Shown in pieces: positions 7,630 to 15,800 of a stretch of 43,588 bases of DNA. The notes beneath the pieces were generated by a model. It was not told where the DNA came from and made no database searches. It saw only the letters and a list, made by a program, of their open reading frames with translations. Source of the stretch: JBCCCJ01 sp039029315 (lineage in GTDB: Bacteria > Bacteroidota > Bacteroidia > J057); the NCBI GenBank assembly GCA_039029315.1, contig JBCCGK010000100.1, positions 1-43,588 on the forward strand, in the 5' to 3' direction. Each line of letters begins with the position of its first letter. The stretch's first letter is position 1. The position numbers and the translations under genes are program-made.

Positions 7630-9795
7630 ATGGCTATGAAAAGCAGATGTTTATTCTGCCTATGGATCTGGATAAGCTGTGCCATTCCTGTAGTAAGCCA
7701 GACGGAATCCCGTCCAAGCATTGCAGCAGGTGCAGTCTCCGGTACCATACAGTTGGACGGTATACTGGATGAAACAGATTGGGAACAAGCACCTATCATT
7801 GACCAGATGAAAACCGTTGTCCCTGTACAGGGTGGCGCACCTTCTCATCAGACGAAGGTGAAAATTTTGGCGCATCCCCGTTTCCTGGCCATCGGGATTG
7901 AGTGCTTCGATGATTCGCCGGATGGGATTGTGAACTTTTCCAAATTGCGGGATTCTGATTTGGACAATGAAGATCATATCCGAATTGTGGTTGATCCATT
8001 CCTCGATGGACAATCGGGGTTGATTTTTGCTGTGAATGCCAGTGGGGCCCGTTACGATGCCCTGGTGTCGAACAGAGGGGAATCAGAAAATGACGACTGG
8101 GACGCCATTTGGGAAGCCAAAACCCAGATCCATGCTTCTGGTTGGACCGTAGAAATTCGTATTCCTGTTCAGAGTTTTTCATTCAACAAAAGCTTGAGGG
8201 AATGGGGCTTCAATATAGAAAGGCGTATTCAGCGAAATCAGGAAACGATACGCTGGGCCAATATTCGACGAGATCAATGGTTTATTCAGACCAGTCGAGC
8301 TGGATTGCTCACAAACTTACCCGAATTTAACTATGGAGTCGGCTTGACCATTCGTCCCTCCCTTATCGGCGGCTTGAACAAGGAACCTTTCAGCGGCTAT
8401 CAACCTTCTTTTGATCCGAGTGTAAATGTGAGCCAACGAATCGGTTCCAATGTTGTCGCGACCCTCACTGCCAATACAGATTTCGCAGAAACGGAAGTCG
8501 ATACCCGCCAGACAAACCTGACACGCTTCCCCCTTTTCTTCCCCGAAAAAAGAGCTTTTTTCCTTGAAGGAGCCGATATTTTTGAATTTGGTTTTGGACT
8601 GAGCCGGAATATCATTCCCTTTTTTAGTCGTCGCATTGGCTTGTTCTCAGGAATTGAAGTACCGATTATGGCTGGTGGGAAAATCAATGGAAGGATGGGA
8701 AAAACATCTTTTGGGGGATTGGCCCTTCGAACGCGCAAAGTCTATTTGCCTGGGGATGATCTGCTTCCTTCGACCATGGGCGTTGTGCGTGTCAAGCGCA
8801 ATGTGCTGAAAGAATCATCGATTGGCTTCATCGGGACTGTTGGGGACCCGCAAAGCAGAGGCAATAGCTCAACCTCCGGTGTGGATTTTACCTATCAGAC
8901 CACGCGCTTTCGGGGAAACAAAAACTTCCTGGTTGGAGCATCTGGCATGTACACAACTCGTCCTGATCTGGATGGCGATCAGTCTGCGCTTGCGCTTAAA
9001 GTAGACTATCCAAACGATATTTGGGATGTAGCCCTTACCTATCTGCGAATTGGAGATGCCTTCGATCCCTCACTTGGTTTTGTGCCGCGAAAAGGCATCC
9101 ATAGCTGGCGTGCAGGCATGACCTATGCGCCTCGGCCTTCCTGGAAATGGCTCAGGCAGATGCGAAATCAGCTATTTTTCTTTTACATCACAGACCTGGA
9201 AGGAAACTGGGAGTCCTATCGAATGTTTTCCGCCCCGATCAACTGGCGTCTGGAAAGTGGAGATCGGATTGAAGTGAATTATATGCCCCGTGGCGAAAGG
9301 CTGGTCGAGCCATTTAGCATTGCGAATGGGGTTGACATTCCCGAAGGAAGCTATCATTTTCACCGCTATCGCCTGGAAACAGAACTGGCAGCCAAAAGAA
9401 GGATCAATGGACAGTTGACCTGGTGGTTCGGAAGTTTTTATGGGGGACGTCTTGATGAATTGGAAGCCAGCCTGAACCTCAATCCCTCCAATATTCTGAA
9501 CTTTGAATTGGTAGGTACCCACAACATCGGCCGCCTGCCATATGGAGATTTTGACCAAACCTTGCTGGGCATGCGGGCCCGATTCAATGCCTCTCCTGAT
9601 CTCCAGATCAACAGTTTTGTCCAATACGATACCGATTCCAAAAGCCTGGGAGTCAATGCCCGAATCCATTGGATCTTTCATCCGCAAGGAGAGATTTTTT
9701 TTGTATTCAATCACAATACTTTCGATGGCTTTCAACGCTGGGAGCTGATCAATCAGCAGCTCTTACTCAAGCTTAGATATAATTTTCGGGTGTAA
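7630..9795 (+). CDS. DUF5916 outer-membrane protein with CBM9-like domain
   Basis: The 721-residue protein has a signal peptide (about 1-24, ending VVSQ). Residues 30-215 form a CBM9-like beta-sandwich opening with IQLDGILDETDWEQA, and the rest is a beta-barrel-like DUF5916 region (LTANTDFAETEVDTRQTNLTRFPLFFPEKRAFFLEG). It ends LRYNFRV, with a terminal aromatic segment as in outer-membrane barrels. The family is widespread in Bacteroidota and often lies near peptidases or sugar-active enzymes, but its function is not established. ATGs at 7630 and 7636 are both possible starts. It is followed 80 bp later by a secreted S9 peptidase on the same strand, possibly co-transcribed. Confidence 0.85.
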   Translation: MAMKSRCLFCLWIWISCAIPVVSQTESRPSIAAGAVSGTIQLDGILDETDWEQAPIIDQMKTVVPVQGGAPSHQTKVKILAHPRFLAIGIECFDDSPDGIVNFSKLRDSDLDNEDHIRIVVDPFLDGQSGLIFAVNASGARYDALVSNRGESENDDWDAIWEAKTQIHASGWTVEIRIPVQSFSFNKSLREWGFNIERRIQRNQETIRWANIRRDQWFIQTSRAGLLTNLPEFNYGVGLTIRPSLIGGLNKEPFSGYQPSFDPSVNVSQRIGSNVVATLTANTDFAETEVDTRQTNLTRFPLFFPEKRAFFLEGADIFEFGFGLSRNIIPFFSRRIGLFSGIEVPIMAGGKINGRMGKTSFGGLALRTRKVYLPGDDLLPSTMGVVRVKRNVLKESSIGFIGTVGDPQSRGNSSTSGVDFTYQTTRFRGNKNFLVGASGMYTTRPDLDGDQSALALKVDYPNDIWDVALTYLRIGDAFDPSLGFVPRKGIHSWRAGMTYAPRPSWKWLRQMRNQLFFFYITDLEGNWESYRMFSAPINWRLESGDRIEVNYMPRGERLVEPFSIANGVDIPEGSYHFHRYRLETELAAKRRINGQLTWWFGSFYGGRLDELEASLNLNPSNILNFELVGTHNIGRLPYGDFDQTLLGMRARFNASPDLQINSFVQYDTDSKSLGVNARIHWIFHPQGEIFFVFNHNTFDGFQRWELINQQLLLKLRYNFRV

Positions 9796-9875
9796 TTGGC
9801 AGCTAAAGCATTCATTTTTCTTTCATTATCACCTCAATAAACAGATATTGCAGGTTCAAATTATTGGCCGATGTT

Positions 9876-12371
9876 ATGAAATCAAACCTGATACTAATCC
9901 CCCTACTACTCTGCGGTTTCAGCTTGCTGGGACAACCACAGCCCAATTATGATCTCGCAGCGAGATTTTCTCCTGACCATCTCGAAAAAATGGTCTTCTC
10001 CACCCGAGTCAACCCGCACTGGCTCAAACACAGTGAGCGATTCTGGTATAGCTATAAGACCACTGAGGGACCCTCCTGGTATATTGTTGATCCTGCCAGA
10101 AAAACGAAAAATGCCTTATTTGATAATGTGACAATGGCTGCGGATATGTCCCGATTGACCGGAGACCCATTCGATGCAAAACACCTGAGTATAGAGAAAC
10201 TGAAGTTTATTGAAGAAGAGACCGTTGTGCAATTCGAAGTCAAAAGCAAATTGGTCGAAGTAGAAGAGGAAGAGGAGGAGGGAGAAAATGATATGGAAGA
10301 AGAGGGAGAAACAGAAAAGAAAAAAGGGAAGCCCAAAATGGTCCCTAAAGTGTGGCATTTTGAGTACGATCTTGGCCGACAGCAACTGCAATTGTTGGAG
10401 GAATTTGAAGAGCCGGAAGAAGAGGAGAAATGGGCCAATATTGCGCCTGATAGTTCGTATGTGCTGTTTGGACGAGATCACAACCTCTACTGGATGGATT
10501 GGGAAAATTATCTGAAAGCGCAGAAAGATGAGAAGGATAGTACCATTGTCGAGCATCAATGGACCACCGATGGGGAGAAAGATTATAGCTATCAGCGGTT
10601 TTCCAGAGGCATCACCAATGTTGACCTGAAAAAGAACAAAGACAAGCGCAAATCTGTCAATGTGACCTGGGCACCCAATTCGAAGAAGTTCGTCATGATT
10701 CGTGCTGATCTGCGGAAGGTGAAGGATCTGTGGGTGATCAATTCTGTTGCCAAGCCCCGTCCGACCCTTGAAACCTATAAATATCACATGGCGGGAGAAA
10801 AAGATGCCCCCCCGCTGGATTTGCTGGTATTTGACTTTGAGTCGAAAAGTCAAGTGCGTGTAGAGGCGGATACCTTCAAGGATCAATCCCTGAATGTCCT
10901 GGAGGCCCCGACCCTCAAAGCCAATCGCGACGATGACTTCAGACCGGACATCTGGCTTTCTCCCGACAACAATACGGTTTACTTCACTCGAACAAGTCGA
11001 GACCTCAAGCGGATCGATATCTGCACGGCGGATGCAAGCACGGGGGAGGTCACAGTTCTGATCGAAGAACGGCTGAATACTTATGTGGAAGTGCGGGATG
11101 TCGGATTGGTCGATGGCGGAAAGGAATATATTCACTGGTCTGAGCGAGATGGCTGGGCACACTTCTATCTGTACGACGCTGATGGCAATCTGAAGAATCA
11201 AATCACCTCCGGTCCCTGGCATTGCCAGAGCATCGAAAGCATTGACTCCAGGAATCGCGTCCTCTACTTCCTGGCCAATGGACGCGAAGAAGGGGAAGAT
11301 CCCTATTATTATCATCTCTATCGTGTCAATTTTGACGGAACAGATCTGCAGTTGCTGGACCGTGGGAACTTCAATCATGATGCAGACATGAATGATGGGA
11401 GCACCTATTTCGTGGACAATTATTCGCGGGTCAATACGGTTCCCGCATCGGCCCTGTACGATCAGCGAGGCACGCAGATCATGATGTTGGAGGAAGCGGA
11501 CTTGTCGCAATTGTTTGCCGCTGGCTATCAGTTTCCGGAACCCTACAAAGCCAAGGCAGATGATGGCATCACAGATCTGTATGGCGTGATGTACAAGCCC
11601 TTTGATTTTGACAGCACGAAATCCTATCCATTGTTGGAGTATGTCTATCCCGGTCCGCAAACAGAAGCGGTCGCCAAATCTTTTTCTGCGCGCATGAATC
11701 GTACGGATCGCATGGCACAATTTGGCTACATTGTGGTGACACTGGGCAACCGCGGCGGACATCCTGCCCGCTCCAAATGGTACCACAACTATGGCTATGG
11801 CAATCTGCGGGACTATGGCCTGGCCGACAAAAAGGCTGTGGCAGAGCAATTGGCGGATCGACATCGCTTTATCGATATCGATCGTGTGGGCATCTTTGGC
11901 CACTCTGGTGGAGGATTTATGTCTACAGCGGCCATGTTGGTCTATCCTGACTTTTTCAAAGTAGCGGTCTCCTCTGCGGGCAATCACGACAACAGTATGT
12001 ACAACCGCTGGTGGAGTGAGAAGCATCATGGGGTGAAAGAGATAGTAAATGAGAAAGGCGAGGTCCACTTCGAATACGACATCGACAAGAACATGTCTCT
12101 GGCAACAAACCTTAAAGGCAAATTGCTCCTTTGCACCGGAGATATCGACAACAATGTACATCCCGGCGCGACCATTCGTATGGCCAATGCCCTCATCAAA
12201 GCGAATAAGCGTTTCGATTTCTTCCTCTTTCCTGGCCAGCGGCATGGATTCGGCAGCATGACAGAATACTTCTTCTGGCTACGAGCAGATTATTTCAATC
12301 GCCACTTGCTCGGAAGCGCAGAAGAAAGCATCGATATTCGCCACATGAACAATGCCAAGGCGAGGAAGTGA
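9876..12371 (+). CDS. Secreted prolyl-oligopeptidase-family (S9, DPP-IV-like) peptidase
   Basis: An 831-residue serine peptidase with a signal peptide (MKSNLILIPLLLCGFSLLGQ; the ATG at 9864 adds four residues). The N-terminal two thirds resemble the DPP-IV-like beta-propeller. The C-terminal alpha/beta-hydrolase domain has the triad Ser677 (GHSGGG), Asp758 (GDIDNNVHP) and His790 (GQRHGFG). It probably acts in the periplasm or at the surface, removing di- or oligopeptides. Unusual is a long acid-then-basic low-complexity loop at about residues 125-155 (runs of Glu, then KKKGKPK), which I do not know from typical members. It may be a periplasmic linker or cation-binding loop. Confidence 0.9.
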   Translation: MKSNLILIPLLLCGFSLLGQPQPNYDLAARFSPDHLEKMVFSTRVNPHWLKHSERFWYSYKTTEGPSWYIVDPARKTKNALFDNVTMAADMSRLTGDPFDAKHLSIEKLKFIEEETVVQFEVKSKLVEVEEEEEEGENDMEEEGETEKKKGKPKMVPKVWHFEYDLGRQQLQLLEEFEEPEEEEKWANIAPDSSYVLFGRDHNLYWMDWENYLKAQKDEKDSTIVEHQWTTDGEKDYSYQRFSRGITNVDLKKNKDKRKSVNVTWAPNSKKFVMIRADLRKVKDLWVINSVAKPRPTLETYKYHMAGEKDAPPLDLLVFDFESKSQVRVEADTFKDQSLNVLEAPTLKANRDDDFRPDIWLSPDNNTVYFTRTSRDLKRIDICTADASTGEVTVLIEERLNTYVEVRDVGLVDGGKEYIHWSERDGWAHFYLYDADGNLKNQITSGPWHCQSIESIDSRNRVLYFLANGREEGEDPYYYHLYRVNFDGTDLQLLDRGNFNHDADMNDGSTYFVDNYSRVNTVPASALYDQRGTQIMMLEEADLSQLFAAGYQFPEPYKAKADDGITDLYGVMYKPFDFDSTKSYPLLEYVYPGPQTEAVAKSFSARMNRTDRMAQFGYIVVTLGNRGGHPARSKWYHNYGYGNLRDYGLADKKAVAEQLADRHRFIDIDRVGIFGHSGGGFMSTAAMLVYPDFFKVAVSSAGNHDNSMYNRWWSEKHHGVKEIVNEKGEVHFEYDIDKNMSLATNLKGKLLLCTGDIDNNVHPGATIRMANALIKANKRFDFFLFPGQRHGFGSMTEYFFWLRADYFNRHLLGSAEESIDIRHMNNAKARK

Positions 12372-12386
12372 GGATTAGTGTGTGAG

Positions 12387-12494
12387 GATATGGGGTATAT
12401 GGTAAGCGGTATGAGGCTGGGTGTTGAGCATTGCGATGTACGGTTCTTTATTCTAAACACAAAGCAAAGCCCTATACCCTATACCTAAAAATCC
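12387..12494. repeat. Imperfect inverted repeat, GGTATA/AGGCT family, copy 1
   Basis: The left arm around 12395-12418 (GGTATATGG, then GGTATGAGGCT) is roughly inverse to the right arm at 12467-12485 (AGCCCTATACCCTATACC), about 50 bp apart. A close relative with the same GGTATA..AGGCT arms lies at 37574-37738. The gene-free stretch otherwise shows nothing. Confidence 0.5.
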
Positions 12495-12500
12495 CCTCTC

Positions 12501-13076
12501 ATGATCACCACCATCAACATTCTTCTCTTCGACGACATTGAGCTGCTGGATTTCGCTGGTCCGCTGGAAGTCTTCACTGTGCTTGATTATCTCCGCCCAG
12601 ATCTGGGATTGAAGGTGTCTACGGTTGGTTTGACTGAAAAAATTACCGTCTCCAAGTCCGGCTTAGAAGTGATTCCGACTGAAATTCGATCAGAGGGCGA
12701 AACAGATCTACTGGTCATTCCGGGAGGATTTGGTACACGGGAAATCCTCAAGCAGCCCGACAATTTGGCCTATATTGATCGATTGTTTTCCAAAGCCCGA
12801 TTTACGGCTACAGTCTGCACAGGCGCTTTGATTTTGGCAAAATTGGGGCATTTGCAAAACAAGACCGCCATCACCCATCACATGGGACTGGATGAGATGC
12901 GCGCCCTTGATGGCAGCATAGAGATTGCTTTGGATCAGCGATTTGTCGATGAAGGGACGATCATTACAGCTGCAGGCATCAGTGCTGGTATCGATATGAG
13001 TTTGTATTTGGTGGAAAAATGGTTTGGGAAGGAATGGCGGGAGAAGACGCAAGCATATATGGAATACAAGAGCTAA
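12501..13076 (+). CDS. DJ-1/PfpI family protein (ThiJ-like)
   Basis: The 191-residue protein is the usual length of a single-domain DJ-1/PfpI protein. It begins INILLFDDIELLDFAGPLEVF, has LVIPGGFG at about 71-78, the nucleophile-elbow Cys106 in TVCTGALILA, and ITHHMG near 124-129. This pattern fits the subgroup that includes isocyanide-hydratase-like and AraC-associated domains, but no HTH is attached. It is probably cytoplasmic. The substrate cannot be read from sequence. The next gene, 120 bp on, encodes a Crp/Fnr regulator, which might respond to the same stress. Confidence 0.85.
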   Translation: MITTINILLFDDIELLDFAGPLEVFTVLDYLRPDLGLKVSTVGLTEKITVSKSGLEVIPTEIRSEGETDLLVIPGGFGTREILKQPDNLAYIDRLFSKARFTATVCTGALILAKLGHLQNKTAITHHMGLDEMRALDGSIEIALDQRFVDEGTIITAAGISAGIDMSLYLVEKWFGKEWREKTQAYMEYKS

Positions 13077-13115
13077 GGACTATTTTCTCACTGTTACGTT
13101 CTACATTTTCCAATG

Positions 13116-13123
13116 TAGATTTG
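13116..13123 (+). promoter_or_regulatory. Possible -7 element (TAGATTTG)
   Basis: TAGATTTG fits the Bacteroidota -7 consensus TAnnTTTG and lies 73 bp before the Crp/Fnr gene. The -33 box is poor (TGTTAC around 13092-13097). Confidence 0.3.
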
Positions 13124-13196
13124 ATATTTTACTCCCGATTGTTGGATAGCAAATGAGTGATATCACAAGATTTACCCTGTCTATAACGAGTTATTC

Positions 13197-13760
13197 ATGG
13201 AGCTTCTAACCTTTCTGAAAGACAAAAAACTCTTCACTGAGGAAGAATGTATCCTCATTGAGGACGCTTTCGAAAGGGAAGTCATTCCCAAAGGCAACGT
13301 GATTCAAACAATCAATCCATATGCTGGAAGAATTCTTTTCATTGAGTCAGGACTTCTCAGAATCTACTATGTGAAAGATGGAAAAGACATTACGCATTTC
13401 TTTTTTGAAGAAAATTACTTCATCGCCCCCATTAACAGCATCTTTTACAACAAATCTGAGCGCTATGAATGGGAACCCATTGAGTCATGCCAGGTCCAGC
13501 TAATCCGCTACGAAGATTTTCTGATACTGGAAGATCGATTTCCCAAACTCACCCGCCTGCTCTTTGAGTTTTCCATTCACATGCTAGATTTATTGTCTCA
13601 AAAGTTGGATTTGCTCCAGTTCCAGACCGCTTCCGATAAGTATCATCTCTTCCTGGACATGTATCCCAATCTTCGCAATCGGGTGTCTCTCGGTAGTATA
13701 GCCTCTTTCCTTGGAATCACCCAGCAAACCCTGAGTGTGATCCGATCAAGGAAAACATGA
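13197..13760 (+). CDS. Crp/Fnr-family transcriptional regulator
   Basis: The 187-residue protein has an N-terminal cyclic-nucleotide-binding-like beta-roll (about 20-115; IPKGNVIQ, GRILFIESGLLRIYY). A dimer helix follows (about 118-145), and a C-terminal helix-turn-helix (VSLGSIASFLGITQQTLSVIRSR). No cysteine cluster for an iron-sulphur centre is seen, so it is not an Fnr-type oxygen sensor. The phosphate-binding RxS motif of true cAMP receptors is also not evident. It is of the short type common in Bacteroidota. Its targets are unknown. Confidence 0.88.
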   Translation: MELLTFLKDKKLFTEEECILIEDAFEREVIPKGNVIQTINPYAGRILFIESGLLRIYYVKDGKDITHFFFEENYFIAPINSIFYNKSERYEWEPIESCQVQLIRYEDFLILEDRFPKLTRLLFEFSIHMLDLLSQKLDLLQFQTASDKYHLFLDMYPNLRNRVSLGSIASFLGITQQTLSVIRSRKT

Positions 13761-13807
13761 CGCTCTCATTGTCTGTAACTAACATCTCCACTCAGACTTA
13801 TAAGTAT

Positions 13808-14115
13808 ACAAAGTAAGTAAGGGGACACAATTAAATTTAGGATCTTGTTCCTCCCCCAACCCCCTCCGAAGGGGAAAATCGTTGATTCCTGGCCTTGTGG
13901 GCTGATGTCTCCCGCTGGCGGGAGAGTGAGAGGGTGGAAGATGATTGTCAAATATAAATTTGTCTCCTTAAGTAGATGGACAATATTAGGGTTGATTTTG
14001 GGGATAAGGGAAATAGGGGATATACTGGCTTGATGGGTAAGATTTCTCCCTTATTTCCCCTATGCCCACTATATCCCTCACAAATAATTGTGTCCAAATA
14101 CTTACTTATTAGAAC
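13808..14115 (+). repeat. Dispersed composite repeat, copy 2 (about 300 bp, inverted ends)
   Basis: The ends are roughly inverse to each other: AAGTAAGTAAGGGGACACAA at the left, and AATTGTGTCCAAATACTTAC at the right. Inside are a block shared with 141-218 (13957-14038), an AAGGGAAATAGGGG / CCCTTATTTCCCC inverted pair around 14006-14062, and a nested copy of the TCTCCC palindrome repeat (13870-13948). No ORF here looks real. It occupies most of the 457-bp gap between the Crp/Fnr gene and the thioredoxin-like gene. Confidence 0.65.
13870..13948 (-). repeat. Palindromic intergenic repeat (TCTCCC...GGGAGA), copy 1
   Basis: It is centred on a perfect 18-bp palindrome at 13908-13925 (TCTCCCGCTGGCGGGAGA). 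Its flanks, as reverse complement, CCCTCTCAC before and CATC..C.CACAAG after, match the copy at 32775-32835. It is non-coding and nested inside a second repeat. Confidence 0.65.
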
Positions 14116-14169
14116 AAGTTTATTGGTATATTAGTTAATTAGGAAAATCAAGTTATTATTCTAGCAATC

Positions 14170-14198
14170 AGTTGATTCATCCAATTCACTAATCAACT
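14170..14198 (-). terminator. Hairpin downstream of thioredoxin-like gene
   Basis: A perfect 8-bp stem AGTTGATT / AATCAACT with a 13-base loop lies 20 bp past the stop of the minus-strand gene. It is AT-rich and lacks a T run, so termination is only a possibility. Confidence 0.35.
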
Positions 14199-14217
14199 AA
14201 TAATCTAATTCACTTCC

Positions 14218-14754
14218 TTAATTGCTCAATAATGCAATCTTATCTTCCACGTCAACTTCATCGCCCTCTGAGTATCCAGAACGTCTGTAAGCAATGTTTT
14301 TATTTTGATCTACGATAAGGGTATATGGAACACTCGATACTCCAATCGCTTGCATGAGTTCTCCATTCGGATCCAGTAACACTTCATACTCCCAACTCTT
14401 TGTAGATACAGTCGCCGCCACCCTTGAACCGGTTTGTGGACCGTCTGTGCTTACCGCAATCAGCTTCACATTATAATCATCCTGCCAGTCCTCATATATT
14501 TCCGCAATATTGTCTAGTTGCTTTTTGGAAGGAGAGTTCCATGTTGCCCAAAAGACAACTACCGTGATTTGGCCTTGCAGCACATAGCTTGTAAAGGGAG
14601 CTTTTTGCCCCCCCAATTTTTGTGCCTCGACAGTTGGAAGTTGCGTAAGTTGACTATAACCGCTGATAGAAATCGCACATAAAACGAAGAAAAGTCCCAT
14701 CTTGACTGTCAGAGATTTAACGTTTCGAGAGAAGGCATTGATCCGATGCTGCAT
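14218..14754 (-). CDS. TlpA-like thioredoxin-fold protein lacking the redox cysteines
   Basis: The 178-residue protein has an N-terminal hydrophobic export signal (GLFFVLCAISISGYSQ; an internal ATG at 14700 would give a more usual short n-region). A TlpA/redoxin-type fold follows: TVVVFWATW at about 64-72 and the cis-Pro loop SSVPYTLIVD. Where TlpA has W-C-x-P-C, this protein has W72-N-S-P-S76, so both active cysteines are missing and it cannot act as a disulfide oxidoreductase. It may be a binding or chaperone-like relative in the periplasm. It stands alone. Confidence 0.82.
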   Translation of the reverse strand: MQHRINAFSRNVKSLTVKMGLFFVLCAISISGYSQLTQLPTVEAQKLGGQKAPFTSYVLQGQITVVVFWATWNSPSKKQLDNIAEIYEDWQDDYNVKLIAVSTDGPQTGSRVAATVSTKSWEYEVLLDPNGELMQAIGVSSVPYTLIVDQNKNIAYRRSGYSEGDEVDVEDKIALLSN

Positions 14755-14793
14755 GGTGAAAGAGATAGTTTTGTTGAAAGTTCAAAAGTTTCG

Positions 14794-14850
14794 AAATTCA
14801 ATACTGGGTAAGTTCAAAAAAATAAGAAATTCAATACTAGGTAAATTCTT
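14794..14850. repeat. Short direct duplication upstream of thioredoxin-like gene
   Basis: GAAATTCAATACTGGGTAAG at 14794 recurs as GAAATTCAATACTAGGTAAA about 35 bp later. It lies within the presumed promoter region of the thioredoxin-like gene. Confidence 0.5.
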
Positions 14851-14899
14851 TTTTTGAAACAAATGTTCGCTCTATGTTGTGCTTGCCCTCATGGAAAAG

Positions 14900-15017
14900 C
14901 CCGCAAAGAAACTGGTAAACCTTCTCTTCATTACTGCGACGATGGCAGCGAAATAAGCCGCAGAATGAGGAAAAAAGCCGCATACAAAAAATAAGTAATA
15001 GATTTTAAAACAGTCTC
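14900..15017 (-). mobile_element. Partial copy of the foldback mini-element
   Basis: Read in reverse from 15017, the sequence starts GAGACTGTTTTAAAATCTAT and follows the 161-bp element for about 70 bp, including TTTTTTCCTCATTCTGCGGC. It then diverges and no matching left end is found. The bases after 15017 are TAA, as at the complete copy. It is best read as a truncated or diverged member. Confidence 0.6.
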
Positions 15018-15273
15018 TAAGTTACCCCATTTTTCTCCACTCTTAAAGTGACAAAGTAGTAGTACTTACTATAAATGAGAGGTTTTGGATCAATGGATCG
15101 ACCATTTTGGTTGATCAAACATCCTTCGCCAAAGGAGCCATCCCAGAGCTGTCCGCTGCGCTAGCAAGGACAGAATCAGGGATTTTATCGTCCTGCTTAC
15201 CATCTGATCGTCCCAAGCAGTCTCCTTAGGCCAGCACCAAAATCATGATTCACATACAAATTCTTCTTTCTGC
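15018..15273. other. Gene-free stretch with small hairpins
   Basis: It holds a GATCAA..TTGATC dyad near 15091-15119 and a CTGTCC / GGACAG hairpin (15149-15154 with 15168-15173), the latter downstream of the DUF2470 gene. No convincing gene remnant was found in any frame. Confidence 0.35.
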
Positions 15274-15555
15274 TTATTCCTTTGCCTGTCGCGCTTTTGC
15301 CAGCAGCGCCATCAGGCTTGGTCGAAACTGATTGGCTTTGGTGAGCGGTTCCTCGTAAGAAATCGTAAATTCTTCCGATTGATCCGCTAGACCCAATCCC
15401 CGAAGTTGGATACCGGCCTCGTCAAAATGCAGCATTTCCGCGTCAATGACCCATGAGGCCTGGCACAGCCCGTGCAGCATATCGACCATCGCATCGCGGT
15501 GGTCTTCGTTCATATGGTTGACGGCGTTGTCAATGAATGCTTGTTTAAATGCCAT
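15274..15555 (-). CDS. DUF2470 domain protein (HugZ C-terminal-like)
   Basis: The 93-residue protein consists only of a DUF2470 domain: FIDNAVNHMNEDHRDAMVDM is the hallmark H-M-N-x-D-H motif, and FRPSLMALL lies near the end. In haem-utilisation proteins of the HugZ type this domain follows a split-barrel flavin-like domain and takes part in haem binding. Here it stands alone, as in many Bacteroidota. No haem-uptake gene is adjacent. It is probably cytoplasmic. Confidence 0.8.
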   Translation of the reverse strand: MAFKQAFIDNAVNHMNEDHRDAMVDMLHGLCQASWVIDAEMLHFDEAGIQLRGLGLADQSEEFTISYEEPLTKANQFRPSLMALLAKARQAKE

Positions 15556-15800
15556 GAGATAGGTATTAGTGAATTGCTCATGGTCCCTCCAAAAGGGATC
15601 ATACTATCATATCCATTCAAACGCCTGATCTGGAAAATAGTTTACATCTGCAAAGACGAGAAGAAACTCAGTCTATATGGACCAAATTTCGAATCTGGAT
15701 CAAAGAAAATAAAGGACTGTAGCATTTTTTAAGATAGGTGAAATGTTTTCTCATTTGCATCTAAGACCTTTGTTTCAATGAAATATTAACCAAAAAAATT

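Noticed and set aside
10116..12245. A 709-codon open frame antisense to the S9 peptidase gene
   Set aside because: It lies wholly opposite a gene with intact catalytic motifs, and its product is rich in Ile, His and Arg without any family features. It reflects codon bias of the real gene.
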